Positions 51,430 to 59,677 of a stretch of DNA of 64,000 nucleotides are shown piece by piece. Numbering within the stretch: position 1 is the stretch's first letter; every line of letters starts with the position of its first letter. The translations under genes and the position numbers were made by a program. Origin of the DNA: Edaphocola flava (GTDB lineage: Bacteria > Bacteroidota > Bacteroidia > Chitinophagales > Chitinophagaceae); the NCBI RefSeq assembly GCF_004118155.1, contig NZ_SAIQ01000002.1, forward strand, positions 186,001 to 250,000. The letters run 5' to 3'. The notes below the pieces were generated by a model, which was not told the DNA's origin, did not search any database, and saw only the letters and a program-made list of their open reading frames with translations.

Positions 51430-52074
51430 TTACTTCTTCTTTTTAGGCACTTCGATGACCAGGTTAGGAGTGTCTTTGATCGCCGTAAAGCCCCCAAGGA
51501 CATTACGTACATTATGAAACCCTTCTTTTTTCATAATAGAACAGGCGATAACACTTCTGTATCCGCCACCACAATATACATACATATTGGCTTCATCATC
51601 CAATTGAGCAATCTGGAAGGTATCGGTCAGCTTTGCCAGAGGGAAGTTCTCTGCATCCTTAACGTGAGCCGCATCAAATTCGTCTTCTTTACGTACGTCT
51701 ATAATAGATAACTTATCATCGAAAGGGATATCCAGCGCCAGCTCATCACTTGTAATATCAATGATCATGTCTATAGGCTTTCCGGCCTCCTGCCAGGCGT
51801 CATATCCTCCCTTCAGGTAGCCATCTATATGGATGTATTCCAATGCTTTCCATGCTTTCACTGTTGCGGCTTCCTCACCTTTAGGCGTAATGAACAGGAT
51901 GTGTTTGTCTTTAGAGATCAATTGTTCTGCCCATTGTGCCCATTGACCGTTGTTGCCGATATTTACCGAGCCTGGAACGAAACCTAAAGTAAAGGTTGTT
52001 GACGGGCGGGTATCAATTATAATTATATCTTCTTTTTTTGCTTGTTCGAATTCGGTAACGCTTAACGCTTTCAT
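51430..52074 (-). CDS. Tandem rhodanese-domain protein
   Basis: The ATG at 52074 gives 214 aa; the frame is open further upstream (to 52143) but that part crosses the promoter. There are two rhodanese-like domains. The first (about 1-100; IIIIDTRPSTTFTLGFVPGS, then ILFITPKGEEAATVKAWKAL) has Thr-Pro where the catalytic Cys loop should be and is probably inactive. The second (about 115-210; LSIIDVRKEDEFDAAHVKDA) has an active-site-like loop, YVYCGGGYRSVIA, with the Cys. Sulfur transfer is possible but unproven. It heads the rhodanese-membrane protein-scpA operon. Confidence 0.9.
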   Translation of the reverse strand: MKALSVTEFEQAKKEDIIIIDTRPSTTFTLGFVPGSVNIGNNGQWAQWAEQLISKDKHILFITPKGEEAATVKAWKALEYIHIDGYLKGGYDAWQEAGKPIDMIIDITSDELALDIPFDDKLSIIDVRKEDEFDAAHVKDAENFPLAKLTDTFQIAQLDDEANMYVYCGGGYRSVIACSIMKKEGFHNVRNVLGGFTAIKDTPNLVIEVPKKKK

Positions 52075-52115
52075 AAATATTAAATGTAATTGAAGGTGCG
52101 GATTTAATTTCGATG

Positions 52116-52123
52116 CAAAGTTA
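52116..52123 (-). promoter_or_regulatory. -7 promoter element of the rhodanese-scpA operon
   Basis: TAACTTTG, followed by C, on the minus strand, 41 bases before the ATG at 52074. It excludes the longer N-terminal reading of the rhodanese gene. Confidence 0.65.
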
Positions 52124-52181
52124 CTTTTTTCCTTACAAAACATTTTCTGCCATTTGTATCCCCATTCGTGGAAATAAAAAC

Positions 52182-52189
52182 TATTTTTG
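52182..52189 (+). promoter_or_regulatory. -7 promoter element of the DedA gene
   Basis: TATTTTTG, followed by C, ends 22 bases before the ATG at 52212. Confidence 0.65.
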
Positions 52190-52211
52190 CCCCGTTTAAT
52201 TATAGCAAGAC

Positions 52212-52859
52212 ATGGGTTTAATAGACTTTATTATGCATATCGATCAGCATCTGCTGACGCTGATCCGGGATTATAACCAGTGGATATACCTGATCCTGTT
52301 TCTGATCATTTTTGTGGAAACGGGTTTGGTTATCATGCCCTTTCTTCCGGGCGACTCTTTATTGTTTGCGGTAGGCATGTTCTCTGCAATGGGGTCCCTG
52401 GATATTTATACCAGTATTGGTATAATGCTTGTGGCTGCTATTTTGGGAGATGCCTGTAATTATTTTATTGGTAAATATTTAGGGGAGCGTTTTGTACAGA
52501 TGCGCCTGTTCGGAAGGCAATTGGTCAAACCGGAATACATCAATAAAACCCATGCGTTCTATGAGAAGCATGGCCCCCAAACAATTATCATAGCCCGCTT
52601 TGTACCTATTGTGCGTACTTTTGCACCATTTGTGGCAGGCGTAGGTAAGATGCGATATGTGACTTTCCTGACTTATAACATTATCGGAGGCACAGTCTGG
52701 GTGCTGGGTATTGTGCTTGCAGGATACTTTCTGGGTAATATTCCGGTGATTAAAAACAATTTTGAAAAGGTAGTTTTAGGAATCATCCTGCTTTCGGTGC
52801 TGCCGATTATTATCGGAATGTTGAAAAACAAGAAAGCCAAACCAGTTGCAGAGCAATAA
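52212..52859 (+). CDS. DedA family membrane protein
   Basis: A 215-aa inner-membrane protein. Features: an N-terminal re-entrant-like region with IFVETGLVIMPFLPGDSLLF (acidic residue and PGDS turn), an AILGDACNYFIGKYLG segment, and the family's basic motif ARFVPIVRTFAPFVAGVGKM near 134-153 with conserved Arg residues. It ends with two further hydrophobic segments. DedA/VTT-domain proteins help move lipid carriers such as undecaprenyl phosphate across the membrane, but the specific role here is unknown. It is divergent from the rhodanese operon, with its own promoter. Confidence 0.93.
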   Translation: MGLIDFIMHIDQHLLTLIRDYNQWIYLILFLIIFVETGLVIMPFLPGDSLLFAVGMFSAMGSLDIYTSIGIMLVAAILGDACNYFIGKYLGERFVQMRLFGRQLVKPEYINKTHAFYEKHGPQTIIIARFVPIVRTFAPFVAGVGKMRYVTFLTYNIIGGTVWVLGIVLAGYFLGNIPVIKNNFEKVVLGIILLSVLPIIIGMLKNKKAKPVAEQ

Positions 52860-52961
52860 TGATAATACATTTTAATGTTAATTATTGTGAACAGGAAAGC
52901 ATAATTCATGTGAATGATTTATAATTGTGTTTCAATTGATAACATTTTAAAAACAATCTTC

Positions 52962-53288
52962 ATGAAAAAAATGATCCTGGCTTTGAGCACGATTTTAATT
53001 TGTGCCCAGGCGGCATCTGCAAATGCAGGTGATGATAAAAGAGCTGCAGCTGCAACAAAATTTAAAGAAGAGTGTAGTGCTGATATGGTTAAAGAAGGCT
53101 TGACTAAAGAAATTGCCACTAAATTCTGCGACTGTTATGTTGATAATATTATGAAAGTATTGACGGATAAAGAGGTAGAAACACTGGAAAAGTTAGGTGA
53201 AAATGACCAGCCGGAAAAAGAACTGGGAGATAAGATGGAGAAAGCTGGAATGTCCTGTGTAGAGATTTTATCTGGTGGGGCACAATAA
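52962..53288 (+). CDS. Small exported protein with conserved cysteines
   Basis: From the ATG at 52962 the product is 108 aa with signal peptide MKKMILALSTILICAQAASA and cleavage near ANAG; in-frame codons upstream of that lack a signal peptide. The mature part is helical and charged and carries four cysteines: EECSADM, then the CxC pair in ATKFCDCYVDNIM, and MSCVEIL near the end. The FCDCYVDxI pattern recurs in small exported Bacteroidota proteins as I remember them, but there is no functional assignment. It sits alone between DedA and a very long terminator hairpin. Confidence 0.8.
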   Translation: MKKMILALSTILICAQAASANAGDDKRAAAATKFKEECSADMVKEGLTKEIATKFCDCYVDNIMKVLTDKEVETLEKLGENDQPEKELGDKMEKAGMSCVEILSGGAQ

Positions 53289-53302
53289 TAATTGTTATAA
53301 TA

Positions 53303-53362
53303 AATTACATAAAACAGATAAGGTGACCGGATTTCCGGTCACCTTATCTGTTTTATGTAATT
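53303..53362. terminator. Exceptionally long perfect hairpin between convergent genes
   Basis: A perfect 29-bp inverted repeat (arms 53303-53331 and 53334-53362) with only 2 bases between the arms. It lies between the stop at 53288 and the convergent stop at 53371. The outer parts are A/T-rich, so it can end transcripts from both sides. Confidence 0.93.
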
Positions 53363-53370
53363 AGTATTTA

Positions 53371-53949
53371 TTAGCGACTGCTTTTTGAGCTTTTGATGGC
53401 GAAGTTAAAACCGAAGTTGAAACCAACTGGTATAGGCTCGTTGTAGGGTTCGATGCCAGGGTCCTGCTTTACCGCCTCCCAGTCTTTTTTGAAGTCCGGA
53501 TGCCAGATCCCGTATTGTATACCAAAGAATAATTTGTTGCCGCCGCGGCCAACTTTCAAGTCTGCTCCGATTCCCGCACTGGGACCAGCATATATTTTAT
53601 TATACTGACGGACACCGTCAACGTAGATTGCAGCATTGCTGCCGTACATTGCGTATATCAATGGGCTGAATCTGCGGGTGGGCAATAATTTAGCGGTGGC
53701 ACCGAAAGTGTACCCAAGTCCACTCATATAATATCCGGCTCCGGCAAATGCGCTGAAATGCTTAACAAAAACATATTCTGCTTTAATTCCGGCAATACCA
53801 CCATATGTGATACCGATACCGGGTCCGATGTAGAGTTTTGGAGATGCTGGAGGGGTTGGGGTTGGGGTTGGGGTTTGTTCTTGCGCGGTTGCTGTACCGG
53901 CAATCAGGCATATCAAGCCTGCAGTGATGAAACAGGTGATTTTATTCAT
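53371..53949 (-). CDS. Outer membrane beta-barrel-like exported protein
   Basis: A 192-aa protein with a signal peptide ending GTATAQ, a PTPTPTPP linker at about 26-34, then alternating amphipathic strands with aromatic girdles (KLYIGPGIGITYGGIAGIKA, FSAFAGAGYYMSGLGYTFGA, FFGIQYGIWHPDFKKDW) and a C-terminal strand region FNFGFNFAIK. This is a small porin-like or OmpA/OmpX-like barrel by composition, without a clear named family. Its promoter was not identified. It is followed by the bidirectional 29-bp hairpin. Confidence 0.82.
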   Translation of the reverse strand: MNKITCFITAGLICLIAGTATAQEQTPTPTPTPPASPKLYIGPGIGITYGGIAGIKAEYVFVKHFSAFAGAGYYMSGLGYTFGATAKLLPTRRFSPLIYAMYGSNAAIYVDGVRQYNKIYAGPSAGIGADLKVGRGGNKLFFGIQYGIWHPDFKKDWEAVKQDPGIEPYNEPIPVGFNFGFNFAIKSSKSSR

Positions 53950-53973
53950 GAGATTTTCAAAATGTCAGGGCAT

Positions 53974-54077
53974 AAAAAAAAGGCAAGTTACTTACATCGC
54001 ACCGCTCAACCATCTATCCTTGCTGCATTCCTGCCCTGGGGAAGTTCAATAGGAGCTGGTCGTATAAGACTTGCCGG
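53974..54077 (-). ncRNA. ffs: Signal recognition particle RNA (4.5S-type, small)
   Basis: Read on the minus strand, the RNA starts with GGCAAG (54075 downward) and ends with CUUGCC before eight U (53981-53974), so the ends pair into a closing helix. The central part holds the conserved SRP domain IV pattern GGGCAGGAAUGCAGCAAGG, with GGAA loop, followed by GAGCGGUGCGAUGUAAGUAA, as in the E. coli domain. The mature length is about 95 bases, fitting the small bacterial type. A perfect -7 element (TACATTTG) begins 4-6 bases upstream. The RNA works with Ffh in co-translational membrane targeting. Confidence 0.92.
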
Positions 54078-54080
54078 CTG

Positions 54081-54088
54081 CAAATGTA
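54081..54088 (-). promoter_or_regulatory. -7 promoter element of the SRP RNA gene
   Basis: TACATTTG, followed by C, on the minus strand lies directly upstream of the RNA's 5' end, placing the start of transcription close to 54075-54077. Confidence 0.8.
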
Positions 54089-54182
54089 GGGCTTTTTTTT
54101 TATTCAGAAAAATCTTTTGTGCATTGTTTTTTTTGATGTGGAAAACTAAAAAACTGATTCTTTCTGGTTTCTTAAAAATCTT

Positions 54183-54190
54183 TATCTTTG
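54183..54190 (+). promoter_or_regulatory. -7 promoter element of pyrG
   Basis: TATCTTTG, followed by C, 70 bases before the ATG at 54261, divergent from the SRP RNA promoter about 95 bases away. Confidence 0.65.
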
Positions 54191-54260
54191 CACGACCGAT
54201 TTTCGAAACGCTTTCTCTTCTTCGTTTCTTTTTTATTTGCCGGTTGATATAACATATATT

Positions 54261-55874
54261 ATGAATACTAAATATATATTTGTAACCGGTGGGGTTACTT
54301 CTTCTTTAGGTAAAGGTATCATTGCCGCATCATTAGCCAAATTGTTACAGGCGCGTGGTTACAGAGCCACCATTCAAAAGTTCGATCCGTATATTAACGT
54401 AGATCCGGGTACTTTGAATCCTTACGAGCATGGCGAATGTTATGTTACAGATGATGGTGCCGAAACCGATCTTGATCTGGGTCACTATGAGCGCTTTTTA
54501 GGAGTGCCTACATCTCAGGCCAACAATGTTACTACCGGACGTGTATATCAGTATGTCATCAATCGCGAGCGTGAAGGTGCTTATTTAGGTAAGACAGTAC
54601 AGGTTATTCCTCATATCACCGATGAGATCAAACGCAGAATGCGTCTGTTGGGTGAGAATGGCGAATATGATGTAGTGATCACCGAATTGGGTGGTACTGC
54701 CGGTGATATCGAGTCCTTACCTTATATCGAGGCTGTACGTCAGCTGAAATGGGAGTTAGGCGACGAGAATTGTATTGTGGTACACCTTACCTTAATTCCT
54801 TACTTAAGCGCTGCTAAAGAGCTGAAAACAAAGCCTACCCAGCACTCTGTTAAGTTATTGAGTGAGAATGGTGTGCATCCTGATGTTTTGGTTTGTCGTA
54901 CAGAGCATCCTTTGTATAAAGATCTGAAACGCAAGATCGCTTTGTTCTGTAATGTTACTACCGATGCAGTAATTGAAGCTATGGATGCAGATAGTATCTA
55001 TAGTGTACCATTGGAAATGATGAAGGAAAAACTGGATGAGATCTGTTTGAAAAAACTGAATTTATCTTTAGGTAATGATCCTGATTTGACCAACTGGAAA
55101 GAGTTCCTGAATAAATTAAGATACCCTAAATCGACTGTTACCATCGGTTTGATCGGTAAGTACGTTGAATTACAGGATGCTTATAAATCTATCCTGGAAG
55201 GATTCATTCATGCAGGAGCCATGAATGAATGTAAGGTAATCGTGAAAAATATTCACTCCGAATTACTTACTGACGAGAATGTTAGTGATAAACTGCAGGA
55301 ACTGGATGGTGTTCTGGTGGCACCAGGGTTTGGTAGCCGTGGTATCGAAGGTAAGATCACTGCCATTCAATATGCAAGAGAAAATAACATTCCATTCTTT
55401 GGTATTTGTTTAGGTATGCAATGTGCTGCAATTGAATTTGCCAGAAATGTACTGGGCCATAAAGATGCACATTCTACAGAGATGGACGAGCATACTGCTC
55501 ATCCTGTAATTCACCTGATGGATGACCAGAAAAATGTATCTCAGAAAGGTGGTACGATGCGTCTGGGTGCTTACAATTGTGATGTAATGCCGGGAACTAA
55601 GCTTGCTGCTGCATATGGAGCAACGCAAATCAAAGAACGTCACCGTCATCGTTACGAATTTAATAATGCCTATTTACAGGCATTTGAAGAGGCTGGTATG
55701 ATTGCTTCTGGTAAGAATCCGGAAAGCGGGCTGGTAGAAACAATCGAGTTGAAAGATCATCCATTCTACATTGGCGCACAATTCCATCCTGAATATAAGA
55801 GCACTGTGCTGAATCCGCATCCATTATTTGTGGCATTCGTTAAAGCAGCAAAGGAAAAGAAAGGAGAAGCCTAA
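54261..55874 (+). CDS. pyrG: CTP synthase
   Basis: The ATG at 54261 gives 537 aa, close to other CTP synthases. An in-frame TTG at 54237 would add eight residues absent from the family. N-terminal synthase domain: [20 protein letters not shown] with the P-loop-like [29 protein letters not shown], and [18 protein letters not shown]-terminal class I glutamine amidotransferase domain with nucleophile Cys in [16 protein letters not shown] near 390 and the His/Glu pair in [10 protein letters not shown] near 505. It turns UTP into CTP using glutamine. No neighbouring pyrimidine genes; sucD follows after 81 bases. Confidence 0.97.
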   Translation: MNTKYIFVTGGVTSSLGKGIIAASLAKLLQARGYRATIQKFDPYINVDPGTLNPYEHGECYVTDDGAETDLDLGHYERFLGVPTSQANNVTTGRVYQYVINREREGAYLGKTVQVIPHITDEIKRRMRLLGENGEYDVVITELGGTAGDIESLPYIEAVRQLKWELGDENCIVVHLTLIPYLSAAKELKTKPTQHSVKLLSENGVHPDVLVCRTEHPLYKDLKRKIALFCNVTTDAVIEAMDADSIYSVPLEMMKEKLDEICLKKLNLSLGNDPDLTNWKEFLNKLRYPKSTVTIGLIGKYVELQDAYKSILEGFIHAGAMNECKVIVKNIHSELLTDENVSDKLQELDGVLVAPGFGSRGIEGKITAIQYARENNIPFFGICLGMQCAAIEFARNVLGHKDAHSTEMDEHTAHPVIHLMDDQKNVSQKGGTMRLGAYNCDVMPGTKLAAAYGATQIKERHRHRYEFNNAYLQAFEEAGMIASGKNPESGLVETIELKDHPFYIGAQFHPEYKSTVLNPHPLFVAFVKAAKEKKGEA

Positions 55875-55955
55875 TTTTTAGGTTTGTCAATCTTTTTGTA
55901 CTTTCGCCAAGCAAAAAAAGAAAAAATAATATTTTAAAATCAAAAAATAATCGCA

Positions 55956-56828
55956 ATGGCTGTATTAGTCAACAAAGACTCTAAAGTAATTGTACAGGGA
56001 TTTACCGGTACAGAGGGTACTTTCCACGCAACACAAATGATTGAATATGGTACAAACGTTGTAGGCGGTGTAACACCAAATAAAGGTGGCACGACGCATT
56101 TAGATCGTCCTGTATTCAATACCGTAAAAGATGCTGTAGTTTCTACCGGAGCTGATACATCTATCATTTTTGTACCACCTGCATTTGCTGCAGATGCGGT
56201 AATGGAAGCTTCTGATGCTGGCATCAAAACAATTATCTGTATTACAGAAGGTATTCCAGTGCAAGATATGGTTAAGGCCCGCGAATATATTAAAGGAAAA
56301 GATTCTCGCCTGATCGGACCTAACTGCCCTGGTGTTATTACTGCCGGTGAAGCAAAAGTTGGTATCATGCCAGGTTTCGTATTTGAAAAAGGTAAAATCG
56401 GTATCGTATCTAAATCTGGTACTTTAACTTATGAAGCTGCTGACCAAGTCGTTAAAGCTGGTTTAGGTGTTTCTACTGCTATCGGTATCGGTGGTGATCC
56501 TATTATCGGTACTACTACCAAAGAGGCTGTTGAACTGTTAATGAATGATCCTGAAACTGAGGGTATTATCATGATCGGTGAGATCGGTGGTAACATGGAA
56601 GCAGAAGCAGCTACATGGCTGAAAGATAATATGCGTAAACCTGTAGTAGGTTTCATCGCTGGCCAAACTGCGCCTCCGGGTCGCCGTATGGGCCACGCCG
56701 GTGCAATCATTGGTGGTGCTGATGATACAGCAGAAGCTAAAATGAAAATTATGGGTGAGTGTGGTATTCACGTAGTAGCGAGCCCTGCTGATATTGGTAA
56801 AACAATGGCTTCAGTATTGAACAAATAA
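55956..56828 (+). CDS. sucD: Succinate-CoA ligase, alpha subunit
   Basis: A 290-aa protein matching Suc[21 protein letters not shown] near 16-35 for CoA binding, [36 protein letters not shown] near 124, [15 protein letters not shown], and [13 protein letters not shown] near 247 with the phospho-histidine. The TCA-cycle enzyme makes succinyl-CoA from succinate and CoA or the reverse. The partner beta-subunit gene sucC is not in the window, as is often the case in Bacteroidota. A near-match to the promoter consensus (TACTTTCG) is at about 55900. The gene ends at a 23-bp perfect hairpin. Confidence 0.96.
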   Translation: MAVLVNKDSKVIVQGFTGTEGTFHATQMIEYGTNVVGGVTPNKGGTTHLDRPVFNTVKDAVVSTGADTSIIFVPPAFAADAVMEASDAGIKTIICITEGIPVQDMVKAREYIKGKDSRLIGPNCPGVITAGEAKVGIMPGFVFEKGKIGIVSKSGTLTYEAADQVVKAGLGVSTAIGIGGDPIIGTTTKEAVELLMNDPETEGIIMIGEIGGNMEAEAATWLKDNMRKPVVGFIAGQTAPPGRRMGHAGAIIGGADDTAEAKMKIMGECGIHVVASPADIGKTMASVLNK

Positions 56829-56844
56829 AAAGTTTATTGATAAT

Positions 56845-56893
56845 CATACAGAAAAAAATGCACTCTCGATGAGAGTGCATTTTTTTCTGTATG
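56845..56893 (+). terminator. Terminator of sucD
   Basis: A perfect 23-bp inverted repeat (arms 56845-56867 and 56871-56893) with a 3-base loop. The second arm contains a run of seven T. Confidence 0.93.
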
Positions 56894-56927
56894 AACTACG
56901 TAAATTTATTGGTGAAAACTAAAACCA

Positions 56928-58037
56928 ATGAATACCGAAACCTATTCCCTGTTACAATTGGGTATGATAGAAGGTATAGGGGATGCCTATGCCACCCAAT
57001 TATTAAATCATTTCCTCAACGCGCAAGCAATTTTTGGTGCATCCTTTAAGGAGCTTAGTACACTACTCGGTACAACCAAGGCTCGTAATATTCTCTCCTG
57101 TTCTGAAAATGATGCCAGTATTGAAAATGAACTGGACTTTATGCTCAGAAATGAAATTATTCCGATTTCGATTTTGGATGAGCGCTATCCACAAAAGTTG
57201 CGTAGTATTCCAGATGCCCCCTATTTGATATTTTTTAAAGGAAATGAAGCCGCGCTGAACAGTCAACGGCAACTCGCCATAGTCGGATCGCGGATGCTGA
57301 CCGCGTATGGAAAAGAATGGACACAATACATAGTTGATGCACTTAAACCATATAATGTAACCATTGTTAGTGGAATGGCTTATGGAATAGATAGTGTGGC
57401 TCATAATCAGGCACTGAAAAACGAGATGCCAACTATAGGTGTACTCGCTCATGGTTTAGATCGCATTTATCCTAATGTACATGAGCGTATGGCTTCTGAA
57501 ATGATTGAGAAGGGAGGACTGATCACTGAGTTTAAGTCACAAACAATTCCGGAACGCCAGCATTTTCCTATGCGTAATCGTATTGTTGCCGGTATGACAG
57601 ATGCGACGATTGTTGTAGAAACTGATGTAAAAGGTGGTGCTATGATCACTGCTAAACTTGCGGTGGGATATAACAGAGATGTGATGGCTATCCCAGGCAG
57701 GGCCCAGGATGCACGATCTTCAGGGTGCAATTACCTGATTAAAACACAAATGGCTCACCTGGTAACAGAACTGGAAGATGTATTGCAGTTAATGAACTGG
57801 AATGATGAGCATATTACTTCAGCCAGGAGTATACAGCAACGATTATTTAATCATTGTAATGAGACGGAGCATAAAATAATCGACTTGATTGGATACAAGA
57901 ATACAATGCATATTGATGAACTGCAATTAAAAAGCGGAATAGATGATAGCCAGCTGGCTAATTTATTACTTCAGTTGGAATTTCAGGATATCGTAACCGT
58001 CTTGCCAGGAAAACGCTACAAACTAAACTGTGCATAG
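56928..58037 (+). CDS. dprA: DprA, DNA-processing protein
   Basis: At 369 aa it is full length. N-terminal helix-hairpin-helix-like region (LLQLGMIEGIGDAYATQLLN), a DprA/Smf Rossmann domain with LAIVGSRMLTAYGKEW near 113, IVSGMAYGIDSVAHNQAL near 147, and FPMRNRIVAGMTDATIVVET near 210-230, then a C-terminal winged-helix domain (ETEHKIIDLIGYKNTMHIDE at about 305 onward). DprA loads RecA on incoming single-stranded DNA during natural transformation. radC starts 5 bases downstream. No other competence genes are in view. Confidence 0.95.
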   Translation: MNTETYSLLQLGMIEGIGDAYATQLLNHFLNAQAIFGASFKELSTLLGTTKARNILSCSENDASIENELDFMLRNEIIPISILDERYPQKLRSIPDAPYLIFFKGNEAALNSQRQLAIVGSRMLTAYGKEWTQYIVDALKPYNVTIVSGMAYGIDSVAHNQALKNEMPTIGVLAHGLDRIYPNVHERMASEMIEKGGLITEFKSQTIPERQHFPMRNRIVAGMTDATIVVETDVKGGAMITAKLAVGYNRDVMAIPGRAQDARSSGCNYLIKTQMAHLVTELEDVLQLMNWNDEHITSARSIQQRLFNHCNETEHKIIDLIGYKNTMHIDELQLKSGIDDSQLANLLLQLEFQDIVTVLPGKRYKLNCA

Positions 58038-58042
58038 TTCTT

Positions 58043-58747
58043 ATGGAAGATACATCTAAGGCGAAAAGTATATCCATTAAAGATTGGAAAAATGATGATA
58101 AGCCCAGGGAAAAACTGATCTCAAAAGGTGCAGCGGCTTTATCTGATGCAGAATTGATTGCCATACTATTAGGAAGTGGGCATCAGGCATTTTCTGCTGT
58201 AGATCTTGCTCGTGCGATTCTGAGAAAGGCAGAGGATAATTTACACTTACTTGGAAAATTGCAGGTTAAACAATTAGAAGAATTCAAAGGTATTGGACCA
58301 GCGAAGGCTGTAACCCTAGTTGCAGCCCTGGAATTAGGCAAAAGGAGGCAATATAATGATGTATTGGCACGAAAAATTATTCAATCCAGTAGTGAGGCTG
58401 CAGTGTTTTTAGTGCCCTTACTTAAAGACCTGGAGCAGGAAAAAATGTTTGTGTTATACCTCAATCATGCCAACTCGATTGTTTGCCAGGAATTTCTCAG
58501 TTCAGGTGGCCTGACATCGACTATTGTTGATATAAGGATTATTATGCGTAATGCGCTGCAACACCTGGCTACCAAGATAATTATTGCGCATAACCATCCT
58601 TCAGGTAATCTGAAACCATCTGTTTCTGATAAGAATACCACTCAGAAAGTCAAAGCTGCCTGTCAGTTATTTGATATCCAATTGATTGATCATTTGATTA
58701 TATCTGATCAGGGGTATTTTAGTTTTGCCGATCAGGGATTATTATAA
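58043..58747 (+). CDS. radC: RadC family JAB/MPN-domain protein
   Basis: A 234-aa protein. N-terminal UPF0758 domain (about 10-105) with DKPREKLISKGAAALSDAEL and an ILLGSGHQAFSAVDLA segment, then a JAMM metalloprotease-like domain with the motif AHNHPSGNLKPSVSD (HxHx7Sx2D, about 190-205) and an upstream Glu-rich helix. RadC proteins were first linked to DNA repair, a role later disputed; their activity remains unproven. The gene is 5 bases after dprA and is probably translated with it. Confidence 0.93.
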   Translation: MEDTSKAKSISIKDWKNDDKPREKLISKGAAALSDAELIAILLGSGHQAFSAVDLARAILRKAEDNLHLLGKLQVKQLEEFKGIGPAKAVTLVAALELGKRRQYNDVLARKIIQSSSEAAVFLVPLLKDLEQEKMFVLYLNHANSIVCQEFLSSGGLTSTIVDIRIIMRNALQHLATKIIIAHNHPSGNLKPSVSDKNTTQKVKAACQLFDIQLIDHLIISDQGYFSFADQGLL

Positions 58748-58832
58748 GTTGTGGATTTTCGGGGGATAACTTTTATGCCTAAAACTAAGAATAAATTTTA
58801 CTATGCTGTATTTTGCATAAAGTCTTGGTATT

Positions 58833-59675
58833 ATGCTAAAGGTTGGAATAGTTGGAAATAAGGAAAACGTTTTGTCCCGTATTAAACAATGGGGGATGGT
58901 TGGCTGTGTGCAAGTGGTTGGATATCATCTTGCTATTAATCATAGCTCTGATACTATTCCTGGTTTCTACAACTTTATTGAATTTTCCAAGCTTGCCCAG
59001 GCTGTTGATATAATTGATATTGTTTCTGAAGAAGCTCAGCAAATTGAGCACATTTATGAGGCTATTCATTTTCAGAAGCATTTGTTCCTGCACAATCCTT
59101 TTGTTTTAGATGCACCTTCTCTGCAGCATATAGCAAAGCTTATTCAGGAGGCAAAGATTAAATGTCAGGTTGGATTATACCTGAGATTCTTAAAAGAATT
59201 GCAACCTGATTTGCACTCAGCTCCATTGAAATTTATTGATATCAAATGTGCCTATCAGGCGGGAGATCTGATGCTGGAGTGGCAGAAACTGGTCAATAAT
59301 CACATTGATATAGTATTGAAATTACTTAAATCACATGTGCGCAAAATATTTGCAAACAGCGTTGCTGTAGAAGATAATATCAAGGACCTGGTAAATATCC
59401 GTATGCAATTTGATAATGGAGCAATCGGAGATATATTATTTAACAGTAGTGCAATACGATTGGAGCATATTTTGTCGTTATATGGTATAGGCTATGTTTC
59501 TGAAATAGAAGTTATACAGGATAAACATCATTATATCCCGGAAGAAGCAGTAAATGCGGCATTAAATTCATTTATTTCTGATATTCAGCAGGATAACGTT
59601 ACGAAAGTGACTATATTTGATGCCATAAATTCTGTAGAGCTGGCCTCAGAAATTGTAAAACAAATAGAATCTTAA
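58833..59675 (+). CDS. Degenerate Gfo/Idh/MocA-family protein
   Basis: A 280-aa protein with a Rossmann-like N-terminus (LKVGIVGNKENVLSRIKQWG) and the layout of Gfo/Idh/MocA oxidoreductases, including a second domain with NIRMQFDNGAIGDILFNSSA. The family's EKP motif near 95 is replaced by LHNPFVLD, and the glycine-rich nucleotide loop is reduced to GNKEN. It is also 50-70 aa shorter than usual. It may be a non-catalytic or narrowly specialised relative. It is 2 bases upstream of the sugar transferase gene, suggesting a role in sugar-nucleotide or surface polysaccharide metabolism. Confidence 0.83.
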   Translation: MLKVGIVGNKENVLSRIKQWGMVGCVQVVGYHLAINHSSDTIPGFYNFIEFSKLAQAVDIIDIVSEEAQQIEHIYEAIHFQKHLFLHNPFVLDAPSLQHIAKLIQEAKIKCQVGLYLRFLKELQPDLHSAPLKFIDIKCAYQAGDLMLEWQKLVNNHIDIVLKLLKSHVRKIFANSVAVEDNIKDLVNIRMQFDNGAIGDILFNSSAIRLEHILSLYGIGYVSEIEVIQDKHHYIPEEAVNAALNSFISDIQQDNVTKVTIFDAINSVELASEIVKQIES

Positions 59676-59677
59676 GA

